In this document: positions 21,851 to 31,960 of the stretch, in pieces
Position numbering within the stretch: position 1 is the stretch's first letter
How the letters are laid out: every line of letters begins with the position of its first letter
Assembly: GCA_023213395.1 (NCBI GenBank)
Contig: CM041465.1
Coordinates: 39,439,741 to 39,503,740, forward strand
Direction of reading: 5' to 3'
Length of the DNA: 64,000 nucleotides
Source of the DNA: Cycas panzhihuaensis
Taxonomy: Eukaryota; Cycadophyta
Made by a program: the position numbers and the translations under genes
The notes under the pieces: generated by a model
The model's database searches: none
The model's input: only the letters and a program-made list of their open reading frames with translations
Told to the model about the DNA's origin: nothing

Positions 21851-23128
21851 GGAGAGAAAGCCACAGGGATACCGGATGATTTCCCAGACACAGCTCTATT
21901 CAAAGATCGATGCGGTTCGAGATCGGTATGAGGATATACCAGAGTACCTAGTGACCGGTGAAGTGCCAGCGGAATTAGATCGTACGGGGAAAAGAAATTT
22001 CATCAGAAACGTGGAGCTGTATCAGCTTATCAGCGGTGAGTTGTACAAATTGGGGCCGGATGACATATTGCGACATTGTGTTCGACAGCATGAGACAAAC
22101 CAGATCATGTCGCAGGCGCATGAAGGAGTAGCGGGTGGCCACATGGGAAAATTGGCCACATGGCGAAAAATCTTGACGTCGGGATTCTGGTGGCCGTCAA
22201 TGTTCGAATATGTCAAAAAATGGATTCAAGCATGCGATGATTGCCAATGCGTGGGGAAACCTAATCGGCAGGATTTCCAACCGTTGCATCCCATACTACC
22301 TTTGGCACCGTTCGAAAGATGGGGGCTCGACTTTGTGGGGCCAATCAAACCAGCAACGCGAAGATCAAAAGCTCGATACATTCTGGTGGCAACCGATTAT
22401 ACGACAAAGTGGGTGGATTTCTGTATGAGGTGATAATTACGTGATTTGGATGCCCTTTGGAGATTGTCAGTGACCAGGGTGCCCACTTCCTCAACCAAAC
22501 GATTGAAACATTAACAACTGCCTTCATGATTAGCCATCGGAAATCAACTCCATACTATCCGAGAGCCAATGGTCAAGCAGAAAGCTCAAATAAGATAATC
22601 GAAAACTGTTTGCAGAAGATATGCGATATCAGCAGATCAGATTGGGCTAAGAAGTTACCCTCCGTACTATGGGCCTTTCATACAACATACAAAAGATCAG
22701 TTGGACAGACCCCATTCCAGCTTGTATATGGCACGGAAGCCATCCTTTCGACCGAGTTCGAGATACCTAGCTTACGAGTGGCAATACAATGTCGATTGGA
22801 TGACCTCCAGTCCTTGGAACGACGACTGGAAGATTTAATACGGTTGGAAGAGACACGACATCTAGCAAACTGGGTGGAACATATAGAAAAGCGACGACAA
22901 AAAGCATGGCATGACTGCCATCTGCGGAAACCATAATTCAGCGAAGGCGATCAAGTATTCTTTGTCGACAAGTTCAAAACGCGCCCCGGGAAACTCAAGA
23001 TGCGATGGTTGGGACCATACATCGCGGAAAGAATTTTTGAAAACGGATCGGTGCAGCTTCGAGAAATCGACGGACCTCTGCTACCAACACGGGTAAATGG
23101 TAGCAGACTCAAGCCTTACATTGAGTAG
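21851..23128 (+). pseudogene. G integrase, with internal deletion
   Basis: The N-terminal HHCC zinc region is [14 protein letters not shown] then CDDCQC (about 22120-22250). In the core, the first Asp is in [12 protein letters not shown] (about 22322-22357). Just after TTKWVD the sequence jumps to FLYEVI: compared with H (57230-57270) about 16 residues are missing. The second Asp is in VSDQGAHFLNQ (about 22466-22500) and Glu in ESSNKIIEN (about 22578-22606). The C-terminal GPY/F module is MRWLGPYIAERIFENGS (about 23000-23050), ending at the stop 23126-23128. A frameshift lies near 22430. Confidence 0.88.
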
Positions 23129-23420
23129 TCCAGCTTACCAGCAGGATCAACTGGTTGTACCATATCGTATTGCATGATGTTGAGGCAACGAACTGCCTTG
23201 ATACCGAGCCATGATCCAATTCGGTATGGATATAAAAATAGAAAAAAAAAATTGAAAAAAATAAAAAATAACCGTAACTCATTACTGATATAAGCAACAA
23301 TAGCATAATCTAAGAAAAATCAGAGGAAAATTCATCAGCATACAAGTAAATTCACGATATCGTCAAGAAAAGGTATGTTACTGTGCACGATAGTTGAAAC
23401 AGTGATAAAAGTAGAAAATA
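23129..23420 (+). other. G spacer after integrase, non-repetitive part
   Basis: This stretch is AT-rich and has no coding signal. It includes an A-rich segment near 23235-23270. Confidence 0.5.
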
Positions 23421-23800
23421 CACTATACGTACCAAAGGAATTCACTAAAGTATGCATAGTTTAAAAAAAAGTGATTCGATTACATTATCGTGCACGAAAA
23501 GTATGCGGACAGGTACGCATAGTATAAATAACCTTAAGTGGCTCAATTACATTATACGTACCTGAAAAGTACGCAAATAGGTATGCACAGTACAAAGGAA
23601 CATAAGTTAAAATTGTGCATTATACGTACCAACGAAGTACGTAATAGATGCACGTGACCGTAAAAGATACTTAAGTGACTGTTTACATTATACGTACCAA
23701 AGAAAGTACGTAATCAAGTACGCATAATGGAAGTCTTTAACATTATACGTACCAAGGGTACGTATAAGACAAAATACGCAAAACGACAAATTATTACGTA
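23421..23800 (+). repeat. Tandem repeat of about 55-68 bp with TACGTACC core
   Basis: Six units begin at about 23421, 23483, 23550, 23618, 23686 and 23741 (spacings 62, 67, 68, 68, 55). Each starts CATTATACGTACC or a close variant and carries a second AAGTACG element about 7 bases on. TACGTA is self-complementary. The GTACG motif is also reiterated in G's LTR. The array sits between integrase and the extra ORF. Confidence 0.85.
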
Positions 23801-23975
23801 CCTACGAACATTCCCGTGTGGTACGCAGAGCGGAACAGACTATGGCACACAAGGCTTTGCTCGGGTACGCATCATAGTGCGCCAAACAGAGAAACGGCAA
23901 GCGTTCCTCAGAATGCGTCGTGCGGTTCTCTTGCATGCGCTTTGGTTTCTTTCTTACCTCTAGAAATCCACAGCC

Positions 23976-25043
23976 ATGATGAGGACAACAGGGTGCCAAG
24001 AGACCTACATTCCCAAACTCAAAGAGGACCTCCAGACCCTACTAGCTGCATTTCAGACGAAGGTTAAGCAGGCAGGCTGGAAGGACTACATTTTTTGTAA
24101 CCCTATGTATTATGACCTGGAATTAATGGACCAAATCCTAATGGCCCTAAAAGCAAACAACAGCAAGGTCAAAAAGGACGCAGATATAGTCCATACTATC
24201 ACTGGACTTCCCAAGGAGGGAGAGGTTCCATTGGGAATAAAAAGGTCAGAGGTGGACAGGGAAATGTGGCTGAGGGAGCCTAACACTCAAATAATGTCCG
24301 GTGGAATCAGGGTAGCTGACATTATAGACGACAGATTACAGTGGGTGGCCAAAGTTATTAATTCCAGATTTTTGTCAAAGAGGAAGTATACCTACATCCA
24401 GGGAGGCATGATGTAGGTACTACTGAAAATCTGAGATGGAGAAAGAATGAATTAGTTAGAATTTTTATCAGAGAATATCAGGCAACAATTACAGGAAATC
24501 CAGACACACCCTTTCCGCCATCCTTCATTGCTTTTGGCAATTATTATTTTACCAGTGTCCGGAAGTTCAATTGACCAGAACCACCATCTCTCCTCAGGAA
24601 CCAATCATCAAACAATAGGTAGCAGAGTTCCCAGATACAACAACAAGCATGGAAGCTAAACGGCGAGTTCAGAAGCAAATGCAGAAGGTCCTTACCTGGT
24701 TACAAAAAACCCCAGGAACACCTATTCCTCACAAGACAAAGCAAGCTGTCGTCGTGGGAAGAGGAAGAAAGGGGAGGAGGAAACAGAAGAAGAAGAGGAG
24801 CAAGAAGCATAAGCATCTTGGGAAGAATGGGAAGACTTCCCAGCAGCAGCAGAGGTCGAAGAGCCCTCAGCACCTCCTACACCGCAGGACAAAGCGGGAC
24901 CGATCATTCAGATGATTCAGGATTTAGAGGCGGGGTACAAAGCAGAGATAGTGGCCCTTCAGGAGAAAATAAAGGAGAAGGATGCCATTATTGCCACCCT
25001 GACATATATAAACGAGGAAATTTTGGGAGGACCGAGGCAGTAG
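23976..25043 (+). pseudogene. G extra ORF downstream of integrase (ORF3)
   Basis: It starts MMRTTGCQETYIPKLKEDLQ at 23976 and stays open to 24415 (146 codons). The same protein seems to continue in another frame from 24413 (ELVRIFIREYQATI, then PFPPSFIAFGNYYFTSVRKF to about 24570), and in others to a C-terminal segment ending 25043. That segment is Glu-rich, then PSAPPTPQDKAG, then a predicted coiled coil (IIQMIQDLEAGYKAEIVALQ and on). The centre (about 24649-24850) is Arg/Lys-rich in one frame and Glu-rich in another. A segment including ITGLPKEGE and SGGIRVADI seems to match H's ORF (59-kb region). No membrane segment, signal peptide or known domain is seen, so env is unlikely. Function unknown. 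Confidence 0.7.
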
Positions 25044-25060
25044 GAGCCGCCTTGAGACAG

Positions 25061-25074
25061 AATGGGGGAGGGAT
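25061..25074 (+). other. Purine tract upstream of G 3' LTR
   Basis: AATGGGGGAGGGAT is the best polypurine tract, but it lies about 75 bp before the LTR start. I has the equivalent tract about 66 bp before its LTR. GGGATAGA abuts the LTR and may be the working tract. Confidence 0.55.
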
Positions 25075-25105
25075 ACCCTGAAATTTTGATTTTTTTGGAA
25101 TTTTG

Positions 25106-25123
25106 TTGAGCAAGGATGCTCAA
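25106..25123. other. Conserved hairpin before G 3' LTR
   Basis: TTGAGCA-AGGA-TGCTCAA forms a perfect 7-bp stem with a 4-base loop. The same inverted repeat is conserved in I at 28162-28179. Confidence 0.65.
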
Positions 25124-25149
25124 ACCCATAACTGTTGACCCGGGATAGA

Positions 25150-25974
25150 TGTTGGAGTCAAAAGTGACCCAATGGTTGTGTGAGGACCAGAGGTAGGTCA
25201 GATAACCCGAGTTGTGTAGGTACGGACCGTACGGAGGTACGCACGAGGCAAAACGGCAGAAAAACAAGCATTCTGGGTACGTATGACAGGTGCATACCTG
25301 GAACGGGTATGCATGACATGAACGTACCAGCGACTGAACGGAACCAAGCAGCGGTGGTACGCATGACTCTAGGGGACCAGTGAAGACCTGTGGAGGTGCC
25401 AGACGTACGTACGGACCCAAAGGATTAATTAATTAAGGCCAAACAAAGTGATTAAGTGAAGAGGTACGCATGACTGAAGGGGTATGGTTATGACATGCAG
25501 TCATAACCTTTCAGCTAAAAGGTACCAGCATGAGTACTTAAGGAGGTACGCATGATTCACCTGGTTAGGGTGAGAGCCGGATATCACAGGTATGCAAGGG
25601 TGCGTAAGGCGATGCATGGCGGCATTTGGAGCATGAATGTATGATAAGTACCATCCGTACGCATTGTATATGAAAGATCGTATGTTCTTTGGAATGCTCA
25701 GGAATGCATTCCAGCCTCTGTGTAAATAAACTGTTGCATTAATAAAAGGAAGAGTTACGTGGGAATTGGTGTATTCTTGGTGTTGTGATGATGATTTGCT
25801 GAGTATGTATTGATTTACATCTTTGTGTACCATTTTGTGAATTATATATGGAATGTATGTGTATAACCATGTTTACAGTATCCTGAAACTAGACTATAGC
25901 GCTGTGTAAACCTTGACAAGTGTAGCAAAGGGTATCTCGTAAGTGTAACAAGGCACCCCCAGCAGAAGTCAACA
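25150..25974 (+). repeat. 3' LTR of G
   Basis: 825 bp, TGTTGGAGTC...GAAGTCAACA. The U3 (about 25218-25660) carries many GGTACG/GTACGCATGA motifs. A region from about 25740 on (ATTAATAAAAGGAAGAG, CCTTGACAAGTGTAGC) is shared with the LTRs of I and J. It is followed by target duplication GAAGG. Confidence 0.9.
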
Positions 25975-27262
25975 GAAGGTATCGAGGTAGTTTGGGAAAA
26001 TAATCTCATAAGGAACATATTTAATACATTGTTAGAGTCAAGAGACAATACATTCTTTATTTGAACACTATTAGTAATTTAGATATAACGTCTAGAGGGA
26101 ACTATACACATAAAAGCACCAAAGAATAACTTATTTCATAAGGAAAATATGTAAATAATTCTAGGGCTAAGATTATTACCAAAGGCCATCAATATAATAT
26201 TTGTGGATATGCCAAAGGCCAAGACACCTCCAAAAATACCGTTGTTAGGGTATTATAATAAAAGAGCTTTTAACCATCTCACATTTGATAAAACTACATA
26301 TATTGATGAGCATCTATACCTTTTTAAAAATATGATTAACATGAAAAAAATCACATATGAGAATGATATAAATGGGAGATTCGTGCATACCTTGAGAGGA
26401 GTATCTTTAATATGGTACAAAGAATTAAATGCTAAAACTAACTCATGTGATAGCATAGCTAAAGAATTTTAGGAGAGGTTTCAGAAATTGAGAAGTAATA
26501 AAGTGGTAGTATAGGGACTAGGGACTCTAAAGTAACGACCAAGATAATCAGTCTTAGGCTATGCAAATTGGATGGCTATCATGATTGGAAATGTAATAGA
26601 TAGAGAAAAAATTCCATATTTTGTGTTGAAGAACTTCTTTATAAGTGGGTTACACCAAAAAACAAGGATACCATTAAAATAGCGTCTGAACATACCATTT
26701 ACTAAAGCCAAGGAATGAGCATGAGAATTAGAAAAAGAAATGGAGTTTAAGGATGTAGGCCTATAAAATAATGTTATAAGAATATTATAGGAGGAAATTA
26801 AAGATCTACTCATGGAAAAAGTATGTAAGGGAATAATAAAAAAAGAAAACTTAGATTTAGAAACCGTCAAAAGGAAAATGGGGGAGATGAAATTTGTAAT
26901 AAGGAAAAGGAAAATAGGGAAAGAAGGAGAGAAGTAGTTCAATGAATTTGATCTACTATTGACCAAAAATGTTATTACATTTGTTAATTGGATAGGCATT
27001 TAACCAATGAATGTTGCCTAATCCAAAAGGTAGTAATGCAAATAAAGAAATAAAATGATGTTATATAGGAAACAAACATACATACCACTAAATATTATTA
27101 CTTAAACCTTAAATATGTAAAGAAAAAATCCAAATGGTATTATTTATATGACACTGACACATATACTATGGAGGGAATTCTATTGCAACCCTAATGGAAA
27201 GAGTGCTTGTGTTAGAGAAATGGGAAGATGAATTGAATCTCATACCATATATTAAAAAAAAA
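25975..27262 (+). pseudogene. K gag, capsid part (continues after G)
   Basis: The reading frame resumes right after G with WENNLIRNIFNTLLE, matching G gag WENKLTRRL at the same place, which proves the insertion site. Further homologous blocks are IHIKAPKNNLFHKEN, YIDEHLYLFKNMINMKKITY (about 26299-26358), FVHTLRGVSLIWYKELNAK (about 26380-26436) and, with stops, the region to about 27000 corresponding to G gag KNYFVRGLNEKLR and the nucleocapsid coiled coil. Frameshifts and stops are frequent, as expected of an older copy. Confidence 0.75.
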
Positions 27263-27267
27263 GCTAC
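27263..27267. repeat. Target-site duplication of I (GCTAC, left copy)
   Basis: Exact match to 32807-32811 on the other side of I. Confidence 0.93.
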
Positions 27268-28136
27268 TGTTGACTTCGCTGGGGTGCCTTGTTACACTTA
27301 CGAGATACCCTTTGCTACACTTGTCAAGGTTTACACAGTGCTATAGTCTAGTTTCAGGATACTGTCAACATGGTCATTCACATACATTCCACATACATTC
27401 CATATATAATTCACAGAATGGTACACAGTAGTACAGAAATCAATACATATTTCAGCAAATAATCATCACAACATCAAGCATACATCAATTTCTACGTAAC
27501 TCTTCCTTTTATTAAGTCAACAGTTCATTTACACAGAGGCTGGAATGCATTCCTGAGCATTCCAAAGAAAGATACGATCTTCTGTTACAATGCGTACCCA
27601 GATGGTACTTATCATACAGTGATGCTCCAATCAGCTGTCATGCGTATTGTCTCCTGCACCCTGGCGTACCAGTGATATCCGGCTCTCACCCTCAAGCACA
27701 TGACATAGGAATGAATAACTCGACTCACCTTTGGAATGGTCCTCAAAGCACCATTAAATATGTCCCTTTGATGCCTTTTGGGTGAAAGGTTATGACCCAA
27801 AGTCATAACCATACCTTTTTGTCACCAAGGTACCCTTTCACTTTAATCATTAGTTATACACTTTAACTAATGTCTCTTTAGGTCCGTCCGTAAAATGCGT
27901 ATGTCCAGTAGCTCGGGGCTTCCTTTGGTCCGTCTTATCGTGCGTACCATACATTCATCTTTGATGCGTATCGTAGTGCGTGCAGTTCAGCACCTTTTGT
28001 CATACGTACCTGAATGTTGATTTCTTCCTTTGTTTCGCCTTGTGCGTACCTCCGCATGCCTGCCTTACATTCCTTTGGTCAATACAAGCTGTATTACATC
28101 TTCCTCAAGGCCTATGTGTCACAATATGTCCCAACA
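27268..28136 (-). repeat. 3' LTR of I
   Basis: On the plus strand it runs TGTTGACTTCGCTGGGGTGC to ATATGTCCCAACA. It pairs with 31961-32806. Differences cluster at sites of GTACG-type motifs. Confidence 0.92.
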
Positions 28137-28161
28137 TCTATCCCGGGTCAACATGATTGGG

Positions 28162-28217
28162 TTGAGCATCCTTGCTCAACAAAAAATTTAAAATTTGGGG
28201 TATTCCTCCCCCTCTTT
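28162..28217 (-). other. Hairpin and purine tract upstream of I 3' LTR
   Basis: The inverted repeat TTGAGCA/TGCTCAA (28162-28179) and, further upstream on the minus strand, a run AAAGAGGGGGAGGAATA (28202-28217) match the arrangement in G. Confidence 0.65.
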
Positions 28218-28537
28218 GTTCTAAGGCTGCTCCTGCTGCCTCTGCTCTGCTGCTTGGTCACCATTCTTGGTTAATAAATCATCATTTATTGGCGCTTTGT
28301 TTTGTTCAACTTTCCCTTGATTTTTCATATGATGATATATCTTTCCTCCATGCTTCACCATATTGCTTAATTGTATGATATGAGTTACGGTTATTTTTCT
28401 ATTTTTTAATTTTTTTGTATTTTATATCACATACCGAACTGAATCATGTTCCGGTATCAAGGCAATTCGATTTTGCCTCAACTTCATGCAACACGCTATG
28501 GTACAACCAACTGATTCAGCTGGTAAGTTGCTCCACC
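28218..28537 (-). other. Spacer of I between integrase end and purine tract
   Basis: This is about 320 bp with no ORF on the minus strand. G's extra ORF and tandem repeat are absent here. Confidence 0.55.
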
Positions 28538-28804
28538 CTAGTTGATATAGGGTTTCAGTTTACTACCCTTGACCATTTTAGGTAATAACTGGCCTGATAG
28601 TTTTTTCAACTCGATAGTGCCATTCTGGTACACTTTCTCAATCATATATGGGCCTTTCCAATGCATCTTCAATTCTCCTTGGGTCATTTGGGATTTGTTG
28701 TCAAATCGCCATACTCGATCACCCTTCTTGAAATACGATGTCTTGGCGTGGCGATCGTGCCTTGTCCTTTTCCACCTTTTCCTTGGTGTGGTATGCTTTG
28801 TCAA
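28538..28804 (-). pseudogene. I integrase C-terminal GPY/F fragment
   Basis: An 88-codon minus-strand ORF. It contains FKKGDRVWRFDNKSQ and MHWKGPYMIEKVYQNGTIEL, then GSKLKPYIN at the end. It aligns with the end of G integrase (MRWLGPYIAERIFENGS, SRLKPYIE) and of H. The catalytic core is missing: the protease ORF ends only about 20 bases upstream. Confidence 0.82.
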
Positions 28805-28825
28805 TTTCTTCTTATGATCCCTTAA

Positions 28826-30061
28826 TTAGTCTTCTCCTAACCAATGTTCTCCATAGTGTCTCAAATGGGAAATTCCACATAGTGGTTCTCCATAAAAGGG
28901 CTTCACATAATCTCCAACATATTCTCCATGATTTCTATCTTCTGGAGTGGCAACTATTTCGGTCACATTCTGAGAAAGTAGGTTACATCTATAGGATGAG
29001 GGGTTGACTTCATCTGCGTCCCGTAGCCAATAGTCCACAAATCTCATCTCGTTTTCATCATCTGAAGAATTGTAAATTTCTCCAAAATAGGTCGGTTCTT
29101 CTTTCTGGTAATGGGTCGATGTTGTAGGCTTCTCCGCAGTATGATAGAGGTTTTCTTTGTCATATGAAGAAGTTGTTGTTTCCCTTACAACGGTTGTACT
29201 TGATCCGTTGTCAGGTATCACTTCAATGGAGTTCTTCCCCAACATTGGTAATACTACTTTATTCCCTTCATCTGACAAGGTGAAGGTTACGTCTTTCCAA
29301 CTTTGGAGACATTGGGTTTTGTATAGCCATGGTCTCCCCAATAAGGCTGGATAGGGAGTTGCATCTTTCTCCGTTTCCACAATCGTAAAATTGATCTTTA
29401 TGACAATTCCTGCCACATCCACCTTGATGTTGCCCAGTTTTCCCATGGGTCGTACCAGTAGTTCATTATCCAATTTCAACGAATAGGTCACCGCTTCCAG
29501 CTTCGGGCTTCTCAGTTTACGCCACGTCGAAGCTGGTAACACGTTTACCGCCGCTCCTCCATCAACGATTACCCGTGGGAATGTTTCCCCCAAGACTGAC
29601 ATGGTTACCATCGGATCCATGTCGAATGATGGTATAATTTGCTTCCAACTCTTGGTAATTCCTTTTTGTAATACTCCTCCTTTGATCCAGTCAATAACTT
29701 GAGATAGAGGAATAGTTAACTGTAACTGTTTCACTAGATTTTCCATCAATAACAACATTCTAGGAATATCTTCTACTGGTAATCCTTTAAACAACTCTTC
29801 TATTTGCACCATTTGGGGTTTTGTTGTAAATTCTTCCAGTAGTTTTTCTGGCTCTTTTTGTTTATTTTTCTGAACATAAACATATTTTGTTTCCGGTTTA
29901 CCCATTGGTAGTATATTCTCTTCTCGGACTAAACCATCTAACACTTGTTTCGCTTGTTTGTACCGATCCATTTCTGTTGGGGGGTTTGGATATCCTTCAT
30001 CCAATTTCTCTTTCTGTTTATTATGCAGTTTCACATTCTTAGTTTCAGGCACGATTGTCAT
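28826..30061 (-). pseudogene. I protease ORF (411 codons), truncated before RT
   Basis: An open minus-strand frame nearly identical in layout to the first 500 residues of G's long ORF. It starts MTIVPETKNVKLHNKQKEKL and has protease active site VIVDGGAAVNVLPASTWRKL at about residues 165-184 and PYPALLGRPWLYKTQ near 235. The last residues GDYVKPFYGEPLCG match the start of G's capsid-like linker, after which a deletion junction gives a stop. The protease itself appears undamaged. A non-autonomous element with gag and protease could still assemble particles, but that is inference. Confidence 0.88.
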
Positions 30062-30168
30062 CAGGTTAGTCGCTTTAGCTTTACCTTTACAATCCTCTAT
30101 TTTGTGGTCGCTTGGGCCACAGTTACTCCATCTGACGGCTCGTCAGTATTCACGCCTTCATTGGGCAT

Positions 30169-31819
30169 TCAGACTTCCGGTCTGAACTGCAGCAGATGAG
30201 GCATCTCCCCATCATTGCTTTTTCCTCGAGGGTTCTGGTGCACCCCTCGTTGTATACACATTTCGAGGTGGGTTGCCTCTTCCCCGACCTCGACCTCTGA
30301 ATGCTTTCCCCCTGGGATTGTAGAAACAATCCTTGGTTGTATGCGTGTCAACTTCACATATGTGGCACCACTTCTCCTGTTGGTGCGTCGCACTATTTTT
30401 TAAATTCAAATCACATTCCCGGGTGGTATGTGAGTTTTCCTCACAGATGTGGCACCACTTGGTTACCCTTCTAGTGTGCCCTTTCTTCTTGGGCATCTCT
30501 TCTTCTTCCCGGTTATTTCTGATTTTCAATCTTGCTACCTCTTTTCTTAGTGCTTCCAATTCTGATTCCTCTTCTGCTACCCCTACCTGGCAGAAAGGTC
30601 AGTTGTATTGGTTCTTCTTCAATTCTCTAATCTCATCTTGTAATCTTAACAGCAAGGAATCTTGTCCTCCTACTTGGGCATCCATTTCCATCTCAAAATC
30701 TAATGCAAGATCGTGAGCATTCTTGAATGACTTTAGCGGATGAGCATGCATCATAGCTCGCAACTTCTCATTCAGCCCTCTTACGAAGTAATTCTTCATA
30801 TTATGATCTGTGATCGTTTCATTGATCATGCTCGCTGCAATAATCTTCATTCTGCTAATGTAAGTTAGGACAGATTCTCCCGGCCTCTGTCTGATCTCTC
30901 GTAGTGCGATTTCGACAGCTTCATTACTACGAAACTTTTGAAATCTTTCTTCAAATGCTTTCTTAATTTTCACCCATGGCTCATTCTTGTTTGTTTCCTT
31001 GTACTATGCCAAGGGTACTCCTCTCAATGTACAGGCAAAGCGTGCTTTTATTTCATCTCGTCTGTAATCTTTTTGACATCAATGAGGCTCTGAAATAGAT
31101 ACACATGCTCTGCTGCATCTGAAGTATCATTAAAGATTAGTTTCCCAAAGTCTCTATAGTCATCCATTTTGGGAGATTGCAACTGTCCCCCACCTGATGG
31201 TGATCTTTCCCTTCCTCCCTCCTTTGGGGATGCCTTTGGGAGTAACTCTTTGTTGTACTCTCTTTCCTAAAGAGCGGATTTTTAAATGGAGTTTTTATGT
31301 GTATAGGTTCCACTACACCTGGAACTTGTATAGTCAATGGTGTTATCGTAATGTAAGATTGATCAGATCCCTTTACATTGAATCTTCAAAAAGCTGTCTC
31401 GTTAGCTTGTTTTCCCAATATGCCGAGGGACCTTCCTTCGCCTTCTTATCGCTATCACCTAGGTCCTTCGAGCTGTCCTCCACTGGTATCGTTCCCTCTG
31501 TTAGGATCTCTTTATGTTTTTCATCCACTTTTGGCTTCCCTTCAATTTTCGGGCTAAACAAATCATCTCTGATTGGGGCTGGTCTCAATACCATGTGTTC
31601 GCCATGGGTTTCCTCTTCCTGAGGTGTCTGGGCTCCACTTGCCTTAGATCCTTCAATGGATTGTACCTTAGTCTCGTTGTTTTGCGAACTTAATCTCCTC
31701 GCCCTTCTGAGTTTTGCTTCTTTTGACCATCTTAGTGCCCTTTGTCTGCTGGTTTCCTTCTCCTTAGGTGAAGTATCCTTCTGGGGCTCTTCCAACCTTG
31801 AAGGCCTCTTAGGTGGCAT
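30169..31819 (-). pseudogene. I gag with zinc knuckles, frameshifted
   Basis: It starts MPPKRPSRLEEPQKDTSPKE at 31819 on the minus strand, the full N-terminus that G lost. The frame ends at 31373, and homology to G continues in 31337-31137, 30973-30599 (capsid, EERFQKFRSNEAVEIALRE) and 30559-30212 (knuckles CHICEENSHTTREC and CHICEVDTHTTKDC with an Arg/Gly tail). A decayed third knuckle follows. At least three frame changes are needed, so gag is not functional. Confidence 0.85.
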
Positions 31820-31940
31820 TGGAAGGTCCCCTGGCTGCCGGTGGCTTAGTTACAGCCCGCCATCACGACGGCAGCCAAGGTCCTCTGCCCTTTACACATT
31901 CTTTTCCCTTGAAACCCCTAGGCCCTGTCCCTCCTCAACG

Positions 31941-31960
31941 AACGTAGGCAACGGAACCAA
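31941..31960 (-). other. Primer-binding site of I
   Basis: On the minus strand TTGGTTCCGTTGCCTACGTT directly follows the 5' LTR end GAAGTCAACA. It has the layout of the Tat/Athila site TGGCGCCGTTGCC but with TTCC in place of CGCC. Confidence 0.8.

Larger units (their letters stand above)
16543..25974 (+). mobile_element. Tat-like Gypsy element G, 5'-truncated internally, with extra ORF
   Basis: The element is bounded by perfect duplication GAAGG. It has only the first 66 bp or so of the 5' LTR (16543-16608), joined to mid-gag; then gag with zinc knuckles, protease, an unusual linker, RT, RNase H and integrase to 23128. A repeat-rich spacer, an extra ORF (23976-25043), a polypurine tract and a full 3' LTR (25150-25974) follow. 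Domain order PR-RT-RH-INT means Ty3/Gypsy. Protease DGGVAVNVLP and RT FLDDW fit the Tat/Athila branch. Rather few stops make it younger than K, into whose gag it inserted. Confidence 0.88.

Noticed and set aside
23421-23800. Regularly spaced repeats resembling a CRISPR array
   Set aside because: The units are imperfect whole-length tandem repeats without unique spacers, and the context is a plant retrotransposon.
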